Below, in pieces: positions 1 through 8,186 of a stretch of 64,000 nucleotides of DNA. The notes beneath the pieces are model-generated. The model searched no databases and was not told the DNA's origin. It saw only the letters and a list, made by a program, of their open reading frames with translations. Every line of letters starts with the position of its first letter. The stretch's first letter is position 1. The translations under genes and the position numbers were made by a program. The DNA comes from an uncultured Hyphomonas sp. (GTDB taxonomy: Bacteria > Pseudomonadota > Alphaproteobacteria > Caulobacterales > Hyphomonadaceae): contig NZ_OY782759.1 in assembly GCF_963678195.1 (NCBI RefSeq), positions 3,286,001 to 3,350,000 of the forward strand. The letters are read 5' to 3'.

Positions 1-150
1 CAGCAGGTCTCGCGGGAAGGTGTCGGTCCGGTCGATCTCGGCGGCGCGCGGCGCGATTTCGTTCTGGGCAAAACTTGCCACAGTTTCGCGGATCATGTCG
101 GCCGTTTCGCCGAGGTCGAAGTTCAGGGTGGGATATGTGTTCGCAATCAT
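1..150 (-). CDS. ivd: Isovaleryl-CoA dehydrogenase, N-terminal fragment (runs off the window)
   Basis: The reverse strand from the ATG at 150 reads 50 codons without a stop and leaves the window. The peptide begins MIANTYPTLNFDLGETADMI and continues with RETVASFAQNEIAPRA and EIDRTDTFPRDLL, the N-terminal helical pattern of isovaleryl-CoA dehydrogenases, FAD flavoproteins that oxidise isovaleryl-CoA in leucine breakdown. FAD-binding and catalytic parts lie outside the window, so the substrate call rests on the N-terminus alone. The start lies 38 bp downstream of the spmX stop on the same strand. Another short-chain acyl-CoA dehydrogenase is the main alternative. Confidence 0.8.
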   Translation of the reverse strand, partial: MIANTYPTLNFDLGETADMIRETVASFAQNEIAPRAAEIDRTDTFPRDLL

Positions 151-188
151 TGCGGTTGATTAGCAGGCCGTTCCCGGCCTGTCAGCAG

Positions 189-1346
189 TCAATCCTGCCG
201 CGTGATCGCCCGGTAGAGATAGTAGATCGCCAGCACGCTCAGCAGGACAGAACCGAACGCGAGCAAAGGGCCGACAAAGGCTTCCCCCTCTCCTGCCGGA
301 AACCGCTGTGGTGCCGGTGCCGCCGTCCGGCGGACGCCTTCGAACACGCCCCAGAGGCCGAGACCGGACAGGAGCGCATAGGGCAGCCAGCGCAGCAGGC
401 TGATGTCGCCGTTCAGTCCGTTGCCGCGGGCCGGCGGCACAGTGGGCGGCCGCAGGATCTCCCGGCGGCCGTCCGGAATCTCAGGGGCCGTCTGGCGCTG
501 GACGGGCTCAGCTGCCGGCGGTGGCGCCATCCGGGGGTGGCGGGCCTCAATGACCGTGTCATCCGACCGGTCATCTTCATGGCCATCCGGCTCTGCCAGG
601 GCTGATACCGCCCGGGTGATCTCGTCGGCCGTCGGGACACCGGTCTCGAACGAATCCGGCGGCGTGCTTGCAGCTTGCTGTTCGCCGAGCAGTTTCGTCA
701 TCCGTTCGGCAACGGCCCGGGCTGCGGCCTGCGGGGCCGTGTCGGCGCCTGGCCGCGGCGGCGCAGCGGACGTCTGGCCATCCTCGGTCCGCGCCTCGAT
801 CACGACGGCCCGCTCCCGCGACATGGCGAGCGCCGCGCCGGGATCGAATTGCGGACGCATCAGGGCGCCGGGCACAGGAATGCGGCCGGATGGGTGTTCC
901 AGAAATAGGGCCTTCTCGGCCGCGCGCCGGCGGACCAGCGCATCGACCACGCGGACCTCGCCATCGACCCTGCCCTTCCGCCAGGCGGTCATGCCTTCGG
1001 CGGCCTGCAGCCGCTCGCCGCTGTTCAACAGCGCCAGCACGTTGGATTCCAGGAAGGCGTCCGTCCCGATGTTGAAAGCGAAGGACACCAGCGCGTCGAA
1101 TTCATTCTGGGTGAGCGGCGTCAGCACACGCTCGCGGATCATTTCCTCGATCGGCGCCAGGTCATGGTGGCGCAGCACGAGTTCGGCGTCGGCGCGGGTG
1201 ACACGCAAGCCTTCGCGGGCGCCAGCCGTATGGCCGAAACCGACGATCCAGTGACCGTCCGGCAGGCGGGTTGCGCGCGCACGAAAGCCTTCGAAGCTCT
1301 TGATAAGCTCGACCCCGGCTCCGGACGTGCGCATTGGCAGGGCCAT
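189..1346 (-). CDS. spmX: SpmX-like polar muramidase homologue (GH24 domain, charged/proline-rich linker, two C-terminal TM helices)
   Basis: The 385-residue product starts with a phage-lysozyme (GH24) fold: SFEG with Glu19, then GHWIVGFGHT and the Q-N-E-F-DAL-SFAFN core. A long Pro/Ala/acidic linker follows, then two hydrophobic helices near residues 315-335 and 358-380. This order is that of SpmX in Caulobacterales, which localises and activates the kinase DivJ at the stalked pole. Ungapped against active lysozymes, Glu19 is kept, but the Asp/Cys nine residues later is Leu28 and the following Thr is Ile34; an Asp-to-Leu change is the hallmark of the co-opted SpmX domain. No phage genes are nearby. 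The ATG at 1346 gives a short N-terminus ahead of the domain; an upstream in-frame start at 1394 would add 16 unlikely residues. Confidence 0.85.
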   Translation of the reverse strand: MALPMRTSGAGVELIKSFEGFRARATRLPDGHWIVGFGHTAGAREGLRVTRADAELVLRHHDLAPIEEMIRERVLTPLTQNEFDALVSFAFNIGTDAFLESNVLALLNSGERLQAAEGMTAWRKGRVDGEVRVVDALVRRRAAEKALFLEHPSGRIPVPGALMRPQFDPGAALAMSRERAVVIEARTEDGQTSAAPPRPGADTAPQAAARAVAERMTKLLGEQQAASTPPDSFETGVPTADEITRAVSALAEPDGHEDDRSDDTVIEARHPRMAPPPAAEPVQRQTAPEIPDGRREILRPPTVPPARGNGLNGDISLLRWLPYALLSGLGLWGVFEGVRRTAAPAPQRFPAGEGEAFVGPLLAFGSVLLSVLAIYYLYRAITRQD

Positions 1347-1451
1347 GCAGAATGGCTCCCGTATTGAAACAGTTGGTGTTTTTCTATGCCGCACCCTTGC
1401 AAATGGCGCGCCTTTTCCCCTGAGAGGTGAGTCCGGCGGCGTTACCGGGCC

Positions 1452-2834
1452 TCAGAGCAGGACGAGCGTGGCCAGTCCCAGGAAGGAGAAAAATGCCATC
1501 ACATCGGTCAGCGTCAACACAAAGACCGACGAGGCCACCGCCGGGTCTGCCCCCAGCTTCTTGAGCCCCAGCGGCACGAGAATGCCGGAGAAGGCCGCCC
1601 ACAGGAATGTCGCCAGCATGGCAACGCCCAGGACAATCGACAATTCCACATCGTGGAACCAGACCAGCGACACCAGTCCGACGCCAACCGCAAACAGCAG
1701 CCCGTTCACGATGCCGCTCAGCGCTTCGCGCAGGATCGCCCGGCGCACGGCATCGCCTTCCAGCTGGCGTTCGGCAATGGCACGCACGGCCACAACCAGA
1801 CCCTGGCTACCGGCATTGCCGCCCAGGGCCGCAACGACCGGCATGAGGATCGCCAGCTGCACCACCTGATTCAGCGTGCCCTCGAAGAGAGAGATGATGC
1901 CGGACGCGATGAAGGCCGTCACGAGGTTCACGGCGAGCCAAGGCGCGCGCGCCCGCACCGTATCGACCACAGAGTCCGCCCCGTCGGCCGAGCTGACGTT
2001 CAGCAGCGAGAACAGGTCTTCCTCGGCCTCTTCCTGGATGACGTCGACCATGTCGTCGACCGTGATCATCCCGACGAGGCGCCCGGCCGTATCCTTCACC
2101 GGCGCGGAGGCCAGCGAGTATTTCTGGAACTGGAAGGCCACTTCTTCCTGGTCCATGTCGGTGCGGACATCCGACAGCGGATCGGTCATGATGTCGGCCA
2201 GCTGCACCTCGCGCGGCGTGCGCATCAGCGTTGCCAGCTGGACGATCCCCTGCAGCCGGTAGGCCGGATCAATCACGTAAATTTCGTAGAAGACTTCCGG
2301 CAGCTCCTCGCCCAGCTCGCGCGCATGATCGATGGCGTGGCCGACGGTCCAGTATTCCGGCACGGCCACGAATTCCGTCTGCATGAGACGGCCGGCCGAT
2401 TCCTCTTCATAGGCGAGGCCGCGCTCCAGCTGGGCCCGGTCGAAGGGCTCAAGGTCTTCGAGAATACGCTCGCGGCGCTCGTCCTCGAGGTCTTCCAGAA
2501 TGACGGTGGCATCATCAGAGTCGAGTTCGTCGAGGGCGCTTGCAACCGCAGTGTCCGGCAGGACGTCGACCGCTTCTTCCCGGTAAGAATCGCGCAGCTC
2601 GATGAGGATGTCGGACGGCAGCTCTCCGCCCAGCAACTCCACCGCCTCGGAGAATGTGTCGAAGGGCAGCGCTTCGAGCAGGTCGGCCGCATCGGCCGGG
2701 TGCATGCGCTGCAGCGTCCGCGCCAGCCAGCGCGTATCCGTCTCATCGACGGCGTCGATGAGGTCGTCCAGCAGGTCCGGATCGACATTCGGCGGTTCTG
2801 GCGCCGGATTGGGAGGTGTGGACACATCGGTCAT
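1452..2834 (-). CDS. mgtE: Magnesium transporter MgtE
   Basis: About 460 residues. An acidic N-terminal MgtE_N helical superhelix (repeated LHPADAADLLE-like and LEDLEPFDRAQL segments) is followed by tandem CBS domains (roughly residues 140-260, ending VGMITVDDMVDVIQEEAEED). Five membrane helices form the C-terminal Mg2+ channel, including the conserved PVVAALGGNAGSQGLVVAVR segment. In this family the cytosolic N and CBS domains sense Mg2+ and close the pore. The ATG at 2834 (MTDVSTPP) is preferred; the longer frame begins at a TTG only 7 bp from the preceding acyl-CoA dehydrogenase stop. The two genes share a strand and may be cotranscribed. No Mg2+ riboswitch is visible upstream. Confidence 0.93.
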   Translation of the reverse strand: MTDVSTPPNPAPEPPNVDPDLLDDLIDAVDETDTRWLARTLQRMHPADAADLLEALPFDTFSEAVELLGGELPSDILIELRDSYREEAVDVLPDTAVASALDELDSDDATVILEDLEDERRERILEDLEPFDRAQLERGLAYEEESAGRLMQTEFVAVPEYWTVGHAIDHARELGEELPEVFYEIYVIDPAYRLQGIVQLATLMRTPREVQLADIMTDPLSDVRTDMDQEEVAFQFQKYSLASAPVKDTAGRLVGMITVDDMVDVIQEEAEEDLFSLLNVSSADGADSVVDTVRARAPWLAVNLVTAFIASGIISLFEGTLNQVVQLAILMPVVAALGGNAGSQGLVVAVRAIAERQLEGDAVRRAILREALSGIVNGLLFAVGVGLVSLVWFHDVELSIVLGVAMLATFLWAAFSGILVPLGLKKLGADPAVASSVFVLTLTDVMAFFSFLGLATLVLL

Positions 2835-2877
2835 GGCGCCTGTCTTGCCGCTGTTGCTGCGCCGCGGCAAGAGGGCG

Positions 2878-4050
2878 TCAGGCAGACCGGTTCAGTTCTG
2901 CCTTCTTGATCTTCTTGGCGAGCGACCATTTGTGCACTTCTGTCGGCCCGTCATAGATGCGGAAGGCGCGGACCTCGCGGAACAATTGCTCCACGATCGT
3001 GTCACGTGTCACGCCCATACCGCCCATGACCTGCACACAGCGGTCGGCCACGCGGAACAGGGCCTCTGACACCGCGACCTTCGTCATGGAGCTTTCGACA
3101 TTGCCATTCTCGCCGGCGTCCAGCGCATCGGCGCACCAGTCGATCATCAGCTCAGCCTGTTTCAGGTCGATCTGGTTCTCGGCCAGCATGAAGCCGACGC
3201 CCTCATGGTCGATCAGAAGCTTGCCGAACGCCTGACGGCGGCAGGCATAGCTGGTGGCGATCTCGTTCGCGCGGGTCGCAACCCCGTGCCAGCGCATGCA
3301 GTGCGACAGGCGCGCCGGAGCAAGACGGATCTGCGCATAGCGGAAGCCCTCGCCGGGATTGCCCAGCATGTCGCTCGCCGGGACGCGCAGATTCTCGATG
3401 CGGATTTCAGCGTGCCCGCCCGGCATGGAGGAATCGATCGTGTCCAGCAGGCGCACGATCCGGATCGCCGGATTCGGCAGGTCGACGAGGAACATGCAGG
3501 CCCCCTCTTCCGCCTTGGCCATGACGATGCCGACGGAGGCGCCCTCTGCGCCGGTGATGTAGGTCTTGTGGCCGTTGATCACCCACTCGTCGCCATCCTG
3601 CACGCAGACCGTCTTCATCATGGACGGGTCCGATCCGGCTCCGTTGTCGGCGGCCGGTTCGGTCATGAAAAAGGCAGACCGCGCTTCGCCGGTCAGCTGC
3701 TTGTCGAGGAAACGCGCGCGCTGCGCCTCTGTGGCGACCTTGCCGAGGAGGAACATATTGCCCTCATCCGGCGCGCCGGTGTTGCAGGCGACCGGGCCGA
3801 GCGGCGACAGGCCGGACTTCTTCAGCACATGCGCCGTGCCCCGCTGCGACAGGTGCGTGTGGTCCGGCAGGATGTGCGGTGTCATCACGCCGGCCTCGCG
3901 GGCCTTCGCGCGCAATTCCCGGACAAGCTCTTCAGAGGGGCCGTGATCCCCCAGGCGCGGATCATGTTCATAACCGGCGACAGTTTCGCGGACGAAGTGC
4001 TCGACGCGCTCGCCGATTTCCTCGGCCAGGGCCTGATCGGGATAGGACAT
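2878..4050 (-). CDS. Acyl-CoA dehydrogenase family protein (ACAD10/11-like)
   Basis: A 390-residue FAD-dependent acyl-CoA dehydrogenase. It shows the flavin/substrate signature FFMTEPAADNGAGSDPS at residues 127-143, WVINGHKTYITGA at 156-168, and the C-terminal QVMGGMGVTRDT helix followed by YDGPTEVHK. The usual YEG catalytic loop is YDG here, as in ACAD10/11-type enzymes, so the chain length and identity of the acyl substrate cannot be told from sequence. It would feed electrons to ETF during beta-oxidation. It lies upstream of mgtE on the same strand, and a MarR gene ends 100 bp upstream of its start. Confidence 0.9.
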   Translation of the reverse strand: MSYPDQALAEEIGERVEHFVRETVAGYEHDPRLGDHGPSEELVRELRAKAREAGVMTPHILPDHTHLSQRGTAHVLKKSGLSPLGPVACNTGAPDEGNMFLLGKVATEAQRARFLDKQLTGEARSAFFMTEPAADNGAGSDPSMMKTVCVQDGDEWVINGHKTYITGAEGASVGIVMAKAEEGACMFLVDLPNPAIRIVRLLDTIDSSMPGGHAEIRIENLRVPASDMLGNPGEGFRYAQIRLAPARLSHCMRWHGVATRANEIATSYACRRQAFGKLLIDHEGVGFMLAENQIDLKQAELMIDWCADALDAGENGNVESSMTKVAVSEALFRVADRCVQVMGGMGVTRDTIVEQLFREVRAFRIYDGPTEVHKWSLAKKIKKAELNRSA

Positions 4051-4081
4051 GGGTTACCTCTGCTCTGGGTCTGTCGCGGGC

Positions 4082-4118
4082 TATCTGCCGGTCAGGCCTG
4101 CGAAGGACAAGACCTGCC
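4082..4118. repeat. Intergenic repeat B, copy 1 (37 bp, hairpin-forming)
   Basis: This 37-bp block matches 5583-5619 at 34 of 37 positions. It sits between the MarR stop and the acyl-CoA dehydrogenase start. Read on the minus strand it forms CAGGTCT...AGGCCTG with one G-T wobble and a pyrimidine-rich loop (TTGTCCTTC). In both copies the arms are kept while bases differ. It is not a recognisable protein end and is probably a small dispersed palindromic element. Confidence 0.6.
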
Positions 4119-4152
4119 CTAACGTCGATCCGGGTAAAACAGGCTCATCAGA

Positions 4153-4611
4153 TCAGGAAGACAGCACGTCCGGGCGGACTTCCCTCAGGGCTTCGGTCAG
4201 ATTGCCGAGATGGGGCTCGCCCAGAACAGCTTCCATTTTCGCCTGGGCTTCCTTCCAGTAAGGGCGCGCCTCTTCCAGCTTCTTCAGGCCGAGCGTGGTG
4301 AGCAGGACGCGGCGCTTGCGGCCGGTGCCCTCATTGCCGCGATGGACATAGCCCGCCTTTTCGAGCGGCTTGAGATTCCGCGACAGGGAGGTGCGATCCA
4401 GATTCATCAACTCGGCGACCCGGGAGATGGAGTCCGGTTCGTACCGGCCGATCACATGCAGCAGTCCGAATTGGGTAATGGTTAGTCCGGTCGGGCGCAG
4501 GGCATCGTCATAGTGGCGGGTGATGAGACGGGCGGCGCGCAGCACCCTGCCGGCAACGCAAGTGCCTGTGACTTCAGACAGGAGGTCAGCGGGATCGATC
4601 ATCTCAGTCAT
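4153..4611 (-). CDS. MarR-family transcriptional regulator
   Basis: About 152 residues with the MarR winged-helix fold: LTITQFGLLHVIGRYEPDSISRVAELMNLDRTS is the helix-turn-helix and EGTGRKRRVLLTTLG the wing. No cysteine or ligand motif identifies the effector. ATG 4611 is chosen; ATG 4602 (MIDPADLL) is equally possible and neither has a strong ribosome site. A copy of the palindrome-like motif TGCATATACAC lies only 7 bp upstream of the chosen start, and two better copies lie between this gene and the divergent TPR gene at 4866. Autoregulation plus control of the TPR gene is therefore likely, but inferred. Confidence 0.9.
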   Translation of the reverse strand: MTEMIDPADLLSEVTGTCVAGRVLRAARLITRHYDDALRPTGLTITQFGLLHVIGRYEPDSISRVAELMNLDRTSLSRNLKPLEKAGYVHRGNEGTGRKRRVLLTTLGLKKLEEARPYWKEAQAKMEAVLGEPHLGNLTEALREVRPDVLSS

Positions 4612-4617
4612 CGTCTC

Positions 4618-4628
4618 GTGTATATGCA
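4618..4628 (-). promoter_or_regulatory. Operator-like motif copy 1 (TGCATATACAC), overlapping the MarR leader
   Basis: The minus strand reads TGCATATACACGA just upstream of the MarR start. It matches the core of the copies at 4706-4723 and 4826-4841. A bound repressor here would block ribosome-site or promoter use of the MarR gene. Confidence 0.5.
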
Positions 4629-4705
4629 GCCTTTTTACGAGATGTCCAATCACGCCTAGTTTTACTATGCTCAGGCATTAGAGTCCGTATATGGAAACAT
4701 CATAA

Positions 4706-4723
4706 TAGTGCATATACACTATA
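4706..4723. promoter_or_regulatory. Operator-like palindrome copy 2 (TAGTGCATATACACTA)
   Basis: TAGTG and CACTA are perfect 5-bp inverted arms around CATATA, the size and symmetry of a MarR dimer site. It lies mid-way between the divergent MarR and TPR genes, next to an AT-rich tract (CACTATATATAGG) that could be a -10 region. Confidence 0.55.
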
Positions 4724-4825
4724 TATAGGTTCGGCAAACACCTCCGTATGCCGGCCTCTCTCTCCCCCGTCCGGTATTCCTCACCCGGACGGGGGCTTTC
4801 CCGGCACGTTCCGGCATCCGCCATA

Positions 4826-4841
4826 ACGTGCATATACACTA
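4826..4841. promoter_or_regulatory. Operator-like palindrome copy 3 (ACGTGCATATACACTA)
   Basis: Same GTGCATATACACTA core as copy 2, placed 25-40 bp upstream of the TPR gene start, where it would overlap the promoter or early transcript. The left arm is degenerate (ACGTG instead of TAGTG). Confidence 0.5.
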
Positions 4842-4865
4842 AATACTGCAAGAAAGGCTCCTCCC

Positions 4866-5435
4866 ATGTTCGCCTCACGAAGCATCACCGCCGGTCTGCT
4901 CGCCCTTGGATTCGCTGCAGATCCGGCCTTTGCCGCGCCCGACATCTACCGCAACGGCCCGACACCTGCCGAAACCTGCGCTGACGGCGTCGCCACGCCC
5001 GGCGCCGCCTCGCCCGCCCTCAAGCGCGTCTGCGAAGAGGCGATCGGCGAACAGCCCCTCAGCCGCAAGGACCGCGCTGCCACGCTCGCCAATTCCGGCA
5101 TCGTCAGCCTGCGCCTCGGCGAATACGCCCCTGCCCTCGACCGCCTGACGCAGGCCGCAGAGCTCGGCCCGATGCGCGGCGACATTTCCATCAGCCTGGC
5201 GGCCACGCTGATCCGCCTCGGGCGGGCAGATGAAGCCATTGAGGCATTGTCTGACATCGAGGCTGTGTCGCCGGAGAACCGGCATATCGCCTACTACAAT
5301 CGCGCCCTCGCTTATTGGGCACTTGAGGATACTGAAGCGGCCTATCGCGACTTCTACGCCAGCGCTGCCCTCAAGCCGGGTTTCGCGCCGGCCGAAGACG
5401 CGCTGGGCCAGTTCCAGGTCGCTTCGGTTGAATAA
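4866..5435 (+). CDS. Secreted TPR-repeat protein of unknown function
   Basis: The 189-residue product begins with a signal peptide (MFASRSITAGLLALGFAADP-AFA, cleavage near residue 23). A mature domain follows, built of tetratricopeptide-like helices: LANSGIVSLRLGEYAPALDRLTQA, ISLAATLIRLGRADEAIEALS and AYYNRALAYWALEDTEAAYRDF. It probably acts in the periplasm as a protein-binding scaffold; no enzyme motif is seen. The ATG at 4866 follows AGAAAGG. Its 250-bp upstream region carries the operator-like palindromes shared with the divergent MarR gene, so it is the best candidate target of that regulator. Confidence 0.8.
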   Translation: MFASRSITAGLLALGFAADPAFAAPDIYRNGPTPAETCADGVATPGAASPALKRVCEEAIGEQPLSRKDRAATLANSGIVSLRLGEYAPALDRLTQAAELGPMRGDISISLAATLIRLGRADEAIEALSDIEAVSPENRHIAYYNRALAYWALEDTEAAYRDFYASAALKPGFAPAEDALGQFQVASVE

Positions 5436-5474
5436 AAAGCCCCTACTGCATCAGGGCTGTTCGTGCGCCCGCAC

Positions 5475-5554
5475 AGCAGCCCTGAGCCTGTTTCATCGCG
5501 CAGCGTAGCGAAACAGGAAACACCAAAGATCCATTCATTCGCTAAAATCGATTT
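5475..5554. repeat. Intergenic repeat A, copy 1
   Basis: An approximately 80-bp block beginning AGCAGCCCTGAGCCTGTTTC and ending ATTCATTCGCTAAAATCGAT. It closely matches 9161-9240 and, more loosely, 9068-9140. It contains the inner near-palindrome CGCGCAGCGTAGCG. It follows the TPR gene stop and would be untranslated. Confidence 0.7.
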
Positions 5555-5582
5555 ATATCACTGTACTGGATACGTCGGCTCG

Positions 5583-5619
5583 TATCTGCCGGTCAGGTCT
5601 GGGAAGGACAAGACCTCCC
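5583..5619. repeat. Intergenic repeat B, copy 2
   Basis: Second copy of the 37-bp element at 4082-4118, with three substitutions. The arms AGGTCT and AGACCT pair perfectly here. It abuts the phytochrome stop codon at 5625, so the minus-strand transcript would end in this hairpin, although no long T run follows. Confidence 0.6.
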
Positions 5620-5624
5620 AGAGG

Positions 5625-8186
5625 CTATTGCAATGCAACGGCAATGCTGGATTTGTCGTATGGCTTCTGCACCACGCGAACACCTGAGAACTGTTTGGTG
5701 AAGGCCGTCGTGTCACCATAGCCACTCGCAAAGATGAACGGGATCCCTTTTTCGACGAGGTAATGCGCCACCGGCAGGCTGGTCTCATCCTTCAGGTTGA
5801 TGTCGAGGAGGGCAAAGCTGATCTTCTTAGTATTCAGGATGTCAAAAGCCTCGGCGCACCGGACGGCCGTGTGAACGGTCGACGCGCCCAGGGCACCCAG
5901 GACATCTTCAGTCTCGAGTGCGATGATCATGTTGTCTTCGAGGAGCAGCACATCGCCCGACAACACGTTATCGGCCCCGGCATCCATTTGCGGATCAAGT
6001 TCAACCGCGCCGCCAATTTCAACAAAACCCGCAATGTGGCCACTGGGAATGTAGAAGTCCGCCTCGAGGCCGGTCACCTTGTAGTGCACCTCCGTCTCGC
6101 CGTTGAGTTCGAATGGGATCGACCGCTCGATGATCGTGGACCCGAACCCGCGGCGGACAGGTGGGGTGCTGATCGGCGGGCCATCGATTTCCCGCCATTG
6201 GATCCTCAGCCCCTGGTCCGGCTGCCGGGTCAGCTCGATCGTCACCTTGCCTGTATGGTCCGACAGGCTGCCATATTTGGCAGAATTGGTCACAAGCTCA
6301 TGGAGGACCATGGCAAACGTCGTGAATGCCGATGGTTTGATCAAGGCATCGACACCGCTGACAATAACCCGGCTCGACTGCTCACCGAGATAGGACTCCA
6401 TTTCCACACTGATGAGTTCACAGAGAGAGGCCGGCGCCCATTTTTCTGCCGTAATCTGATCATGCGCCCGGGCCAGCGCCTGAATACGCCCGCCGATGAT
6501 GTCGGTAAACTCCGAGATCGACCGGCCTTCATGCTTGGTCTGGGAAATGAGGCTCCGGATAAGGCCGAGAACGTTGCGGACGCGGTGATTGAGCTCGGCG
6601 ATCAGGATTTCCTGACGCTCCTGCGAGCGGGCCTGCTCCTTGTTCGCCGCATCTGTTATGCGCAGCACCACTTCCAGCAAGGTGACCCGCAGGGACTCGG
6701 CGGCCGAGACTTCCCCATCGGTCCACGGCGCGGACTGATTGCGAACGGTTTGCTGCCAGACCTTGAAACTTTTGCGAGGCGTCAGCCTGTCGCCGTCTGG
6801 CCCAGTTTCAACCGGCTTGTCCGGATTGCCCGCCCAGAGAACCGATTGCGCCAGCTCGCGCCTGAAGAGGACGATATAATCACGCGGTGCCCGGGAGACC
6901 GGCAAGACGAGCAGTCCGGCAGCTCTCCCCGCATATTGCTCCGCAGGAGGAAAGACGGCGGAAAGGTTTTCGCGGACGTAGACCCTGCTGGCCGCCGTCG
7001 TATTCAGGAACCCGACAAGCGGCTTGAACTCCTCTTCCGTCGGCGTGCTGCCATGGCTCAGGAACTTTCCATCCAGCCAGCCGACGACCCCGTCAAACGG
7101 AATAACGTCCTCCATTGCCGAGACGATCGTCTCAAAATTATCCACGATGGCGGATTGCTCTGCTATCTGCACCATCAGCTTGTCGTGCAGGATACGTGCC
7201 CGCCGGGCCTCGTCCTGTTGGTCGTCGCCCTTCTTCTGGTCGAGAATCAGGGAGAACATCTGGCCGAAGAGTTCCGCGGCCGTCCGCAACTCGTAAGACA
7301 GGACTTTCGGCGTGCGGTGATGGCAGGAGAACAGGCCCCACAGCTTTCCGCGCCGGATGATGGAAATCGACATGGAGGCGCCGACCCCCATGTTTCTCAG
7401 GTATTCGAGATGTATCGGAGAGACCGACCGGGTGACGCTCATCGACAGGTCCAGCGGCTCGCCATCCGCATTCGTCGCCGGAAGGATCTCATGCCCGTCA
7501 TCGCTGACATCGCTTATGATGCGGAGAAGATTGCGCAGATAAAGCGCCCGCGCCTGTTTTGGAATATCCGTAGCCGGATAGCGTAGCCCCTTGTACGGCT
7601 CCATACCCGATGCAAGCGCTTCGGCAATCACGGTTCCGCTGTCATCAGGGTTGAACATGTACACCATGACCCGGTCGAACTGGGTCAGCGCCTTCAGGTG
7701 ACGCGCTGCGGCATTGCACAGGGACTCGACTGTATCCACCTTCCCAATCCAGTCGATCATCGGCCGGACATCGGAAATATGGTCGCGCTTGACTTCCTCG
7801 TCATGGTTCTCGATTTCGATAATGATCGAGCGCCCCGAAAGGTGAACCGCCATATCCTTCAGGCCAAATCCTTCGACCAGTTGGATACCGAACAGGCGCT
7901 CGACCGCATCTTCGGATCCGAGCCGCTGGAGGCGGGACCGGATATCGTCAACAACGTCAGCGCCGAAACACTCTGCCAGCGGCTTGCCGATCAAATCGCC
8001 CACAGCGAGCCCGGTGAACGCTTCGATATTGGTAGAAGCGTGGTTCACGATCCAGTCGGATGAAACGGAAATCAGTGCGCCGAAAGACTGGACACGTCCA
8101 AGAATGTGGATCGGTTCACGGTCGCAATTTGTGAGATCGACCTGCCCCGAATTTGCGGTCGTCTGGGTCGGCTTATCTGACACCAT
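5625..8186 (-). CDS. bphP: Bacteriophytochrome: PAS-GAF-PHY photosensor with HWE histidine kinase and C-terminal receiver
   Basis: 853 residues. The biliverdin-attachment Cys21 lies in LTNCDREPIHILG, the bacteriophytochrome position. The GAF domain has PATDIP (204-209; PASDIP in most homologues), and the PHY tongue has PRKSF (470-474). The kinase is HWE type: ELNHRVRN with phospho-His534, then MVLHELVTNSAKYGSLS and RGFGSTIIERSI. A receiver domain (about 745-853) has EDN, Asp795 in LLDINL and Lys841 in QKP. This is therefore a red/far-red sensor with a built-in phosphoacceptor and no DNA-binding output. The start lies within the end of the heme oxygenase reading frame (14-bp overlap), so sensor and chromophore synthesis are translationally coupled. 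Confidence 0.93.
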   Translation of the reverse strand: MVSDKPTQTTANSGQVDLTNCDREPIHILGRVQSFGALISVSSDWIVNHASTNIEAFTGLAVGDLIGKPLAECFGADVVDDIRSRLQRLGSEDAVERLFGIQLVEGFGLKDMAVHLSGRSIIIEIENHDEEVKRDHISDVRPMIDWIGKVDTVESLCNAAARHLKALTQFDRVMVYMFNPDDSGTVIAEALASGMEPYKGLRYPATDIPKQARALYLRNLLRIISDVSDDGHEILPATNADGEPLDLSMSVTRSVSPIHLEYLRNMGVGASMSISIIRRGKLWGLFSCHHRTPKVLSYELRTAAELFGQMFSLILDQKKGDDQQDEARRARILHDKLMVQIAEQSAIVDNFETIVSAMEDVIPFDGVVGWLDGKFLSHGSTPTEEEFKPLVGFLNTTAASRVYVRENLSAVFPPAEQYAGRAAGLLVLPVSRAPRDYIVLFRRELAQSVLWAGNPDKPVETGPDGDRLTPRKSFKVWQQTVRNQSAPWTDGEVSAAESLRVTLLEVVLRITDAANKEQARSQERQEILIAELNHRVRNVLGLIRSLISQTKHEGRSISEFTDIIGGRIQALARAHDQITAEKWAPASLCELISVEMESYLGEQSSRVIVSGVDALIKPSAFTTFAMVLHELVTNSAKYGSLSDHTGKVTIELTRQPDQGLRIQWREIDGPPISTPPVRRGFGSTIIERSIPFELNGETEVHYKVTGLEADFYIPSGHIAGFVEIGGAVELDPQMDAGADNVLSGDVLLLEDNMIIALETEDVLGALGASTVHTAVRCAEAFDILNTKKISFALLDINLKDETSLPVAHYLVEKGIPFIFASGYGDTTAFTKQFSGVRVVQKPYDKSSIAVALQ

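Noticed and set aside
189..1346. Prophage lysozyme and therefore a prophage remnant
   Set aside because: The GH24 domain has lost catalytic residues and is fused to a linker and two TM helices as in SpmX; no other phage genes flank it.
2835..2877. Mg2+ riboswitch ahead of mgtE
   Set aside because: Only 43 bp separate the acyl-CoA dehydrogenase stop from the mgtE start, too little for an M-box.
4678..4878. 66-codon minus-strand frame across the MarR-TPR intergenic region
   Set aside because: It lies over the operator-like palindromes, has no ribosome site and an atypical composition; treated as non-coding.
5763..7586. 607-codon plus-strand frame
   Set aside because: It is the antisense shadow of bphP, with no recognisable domain.
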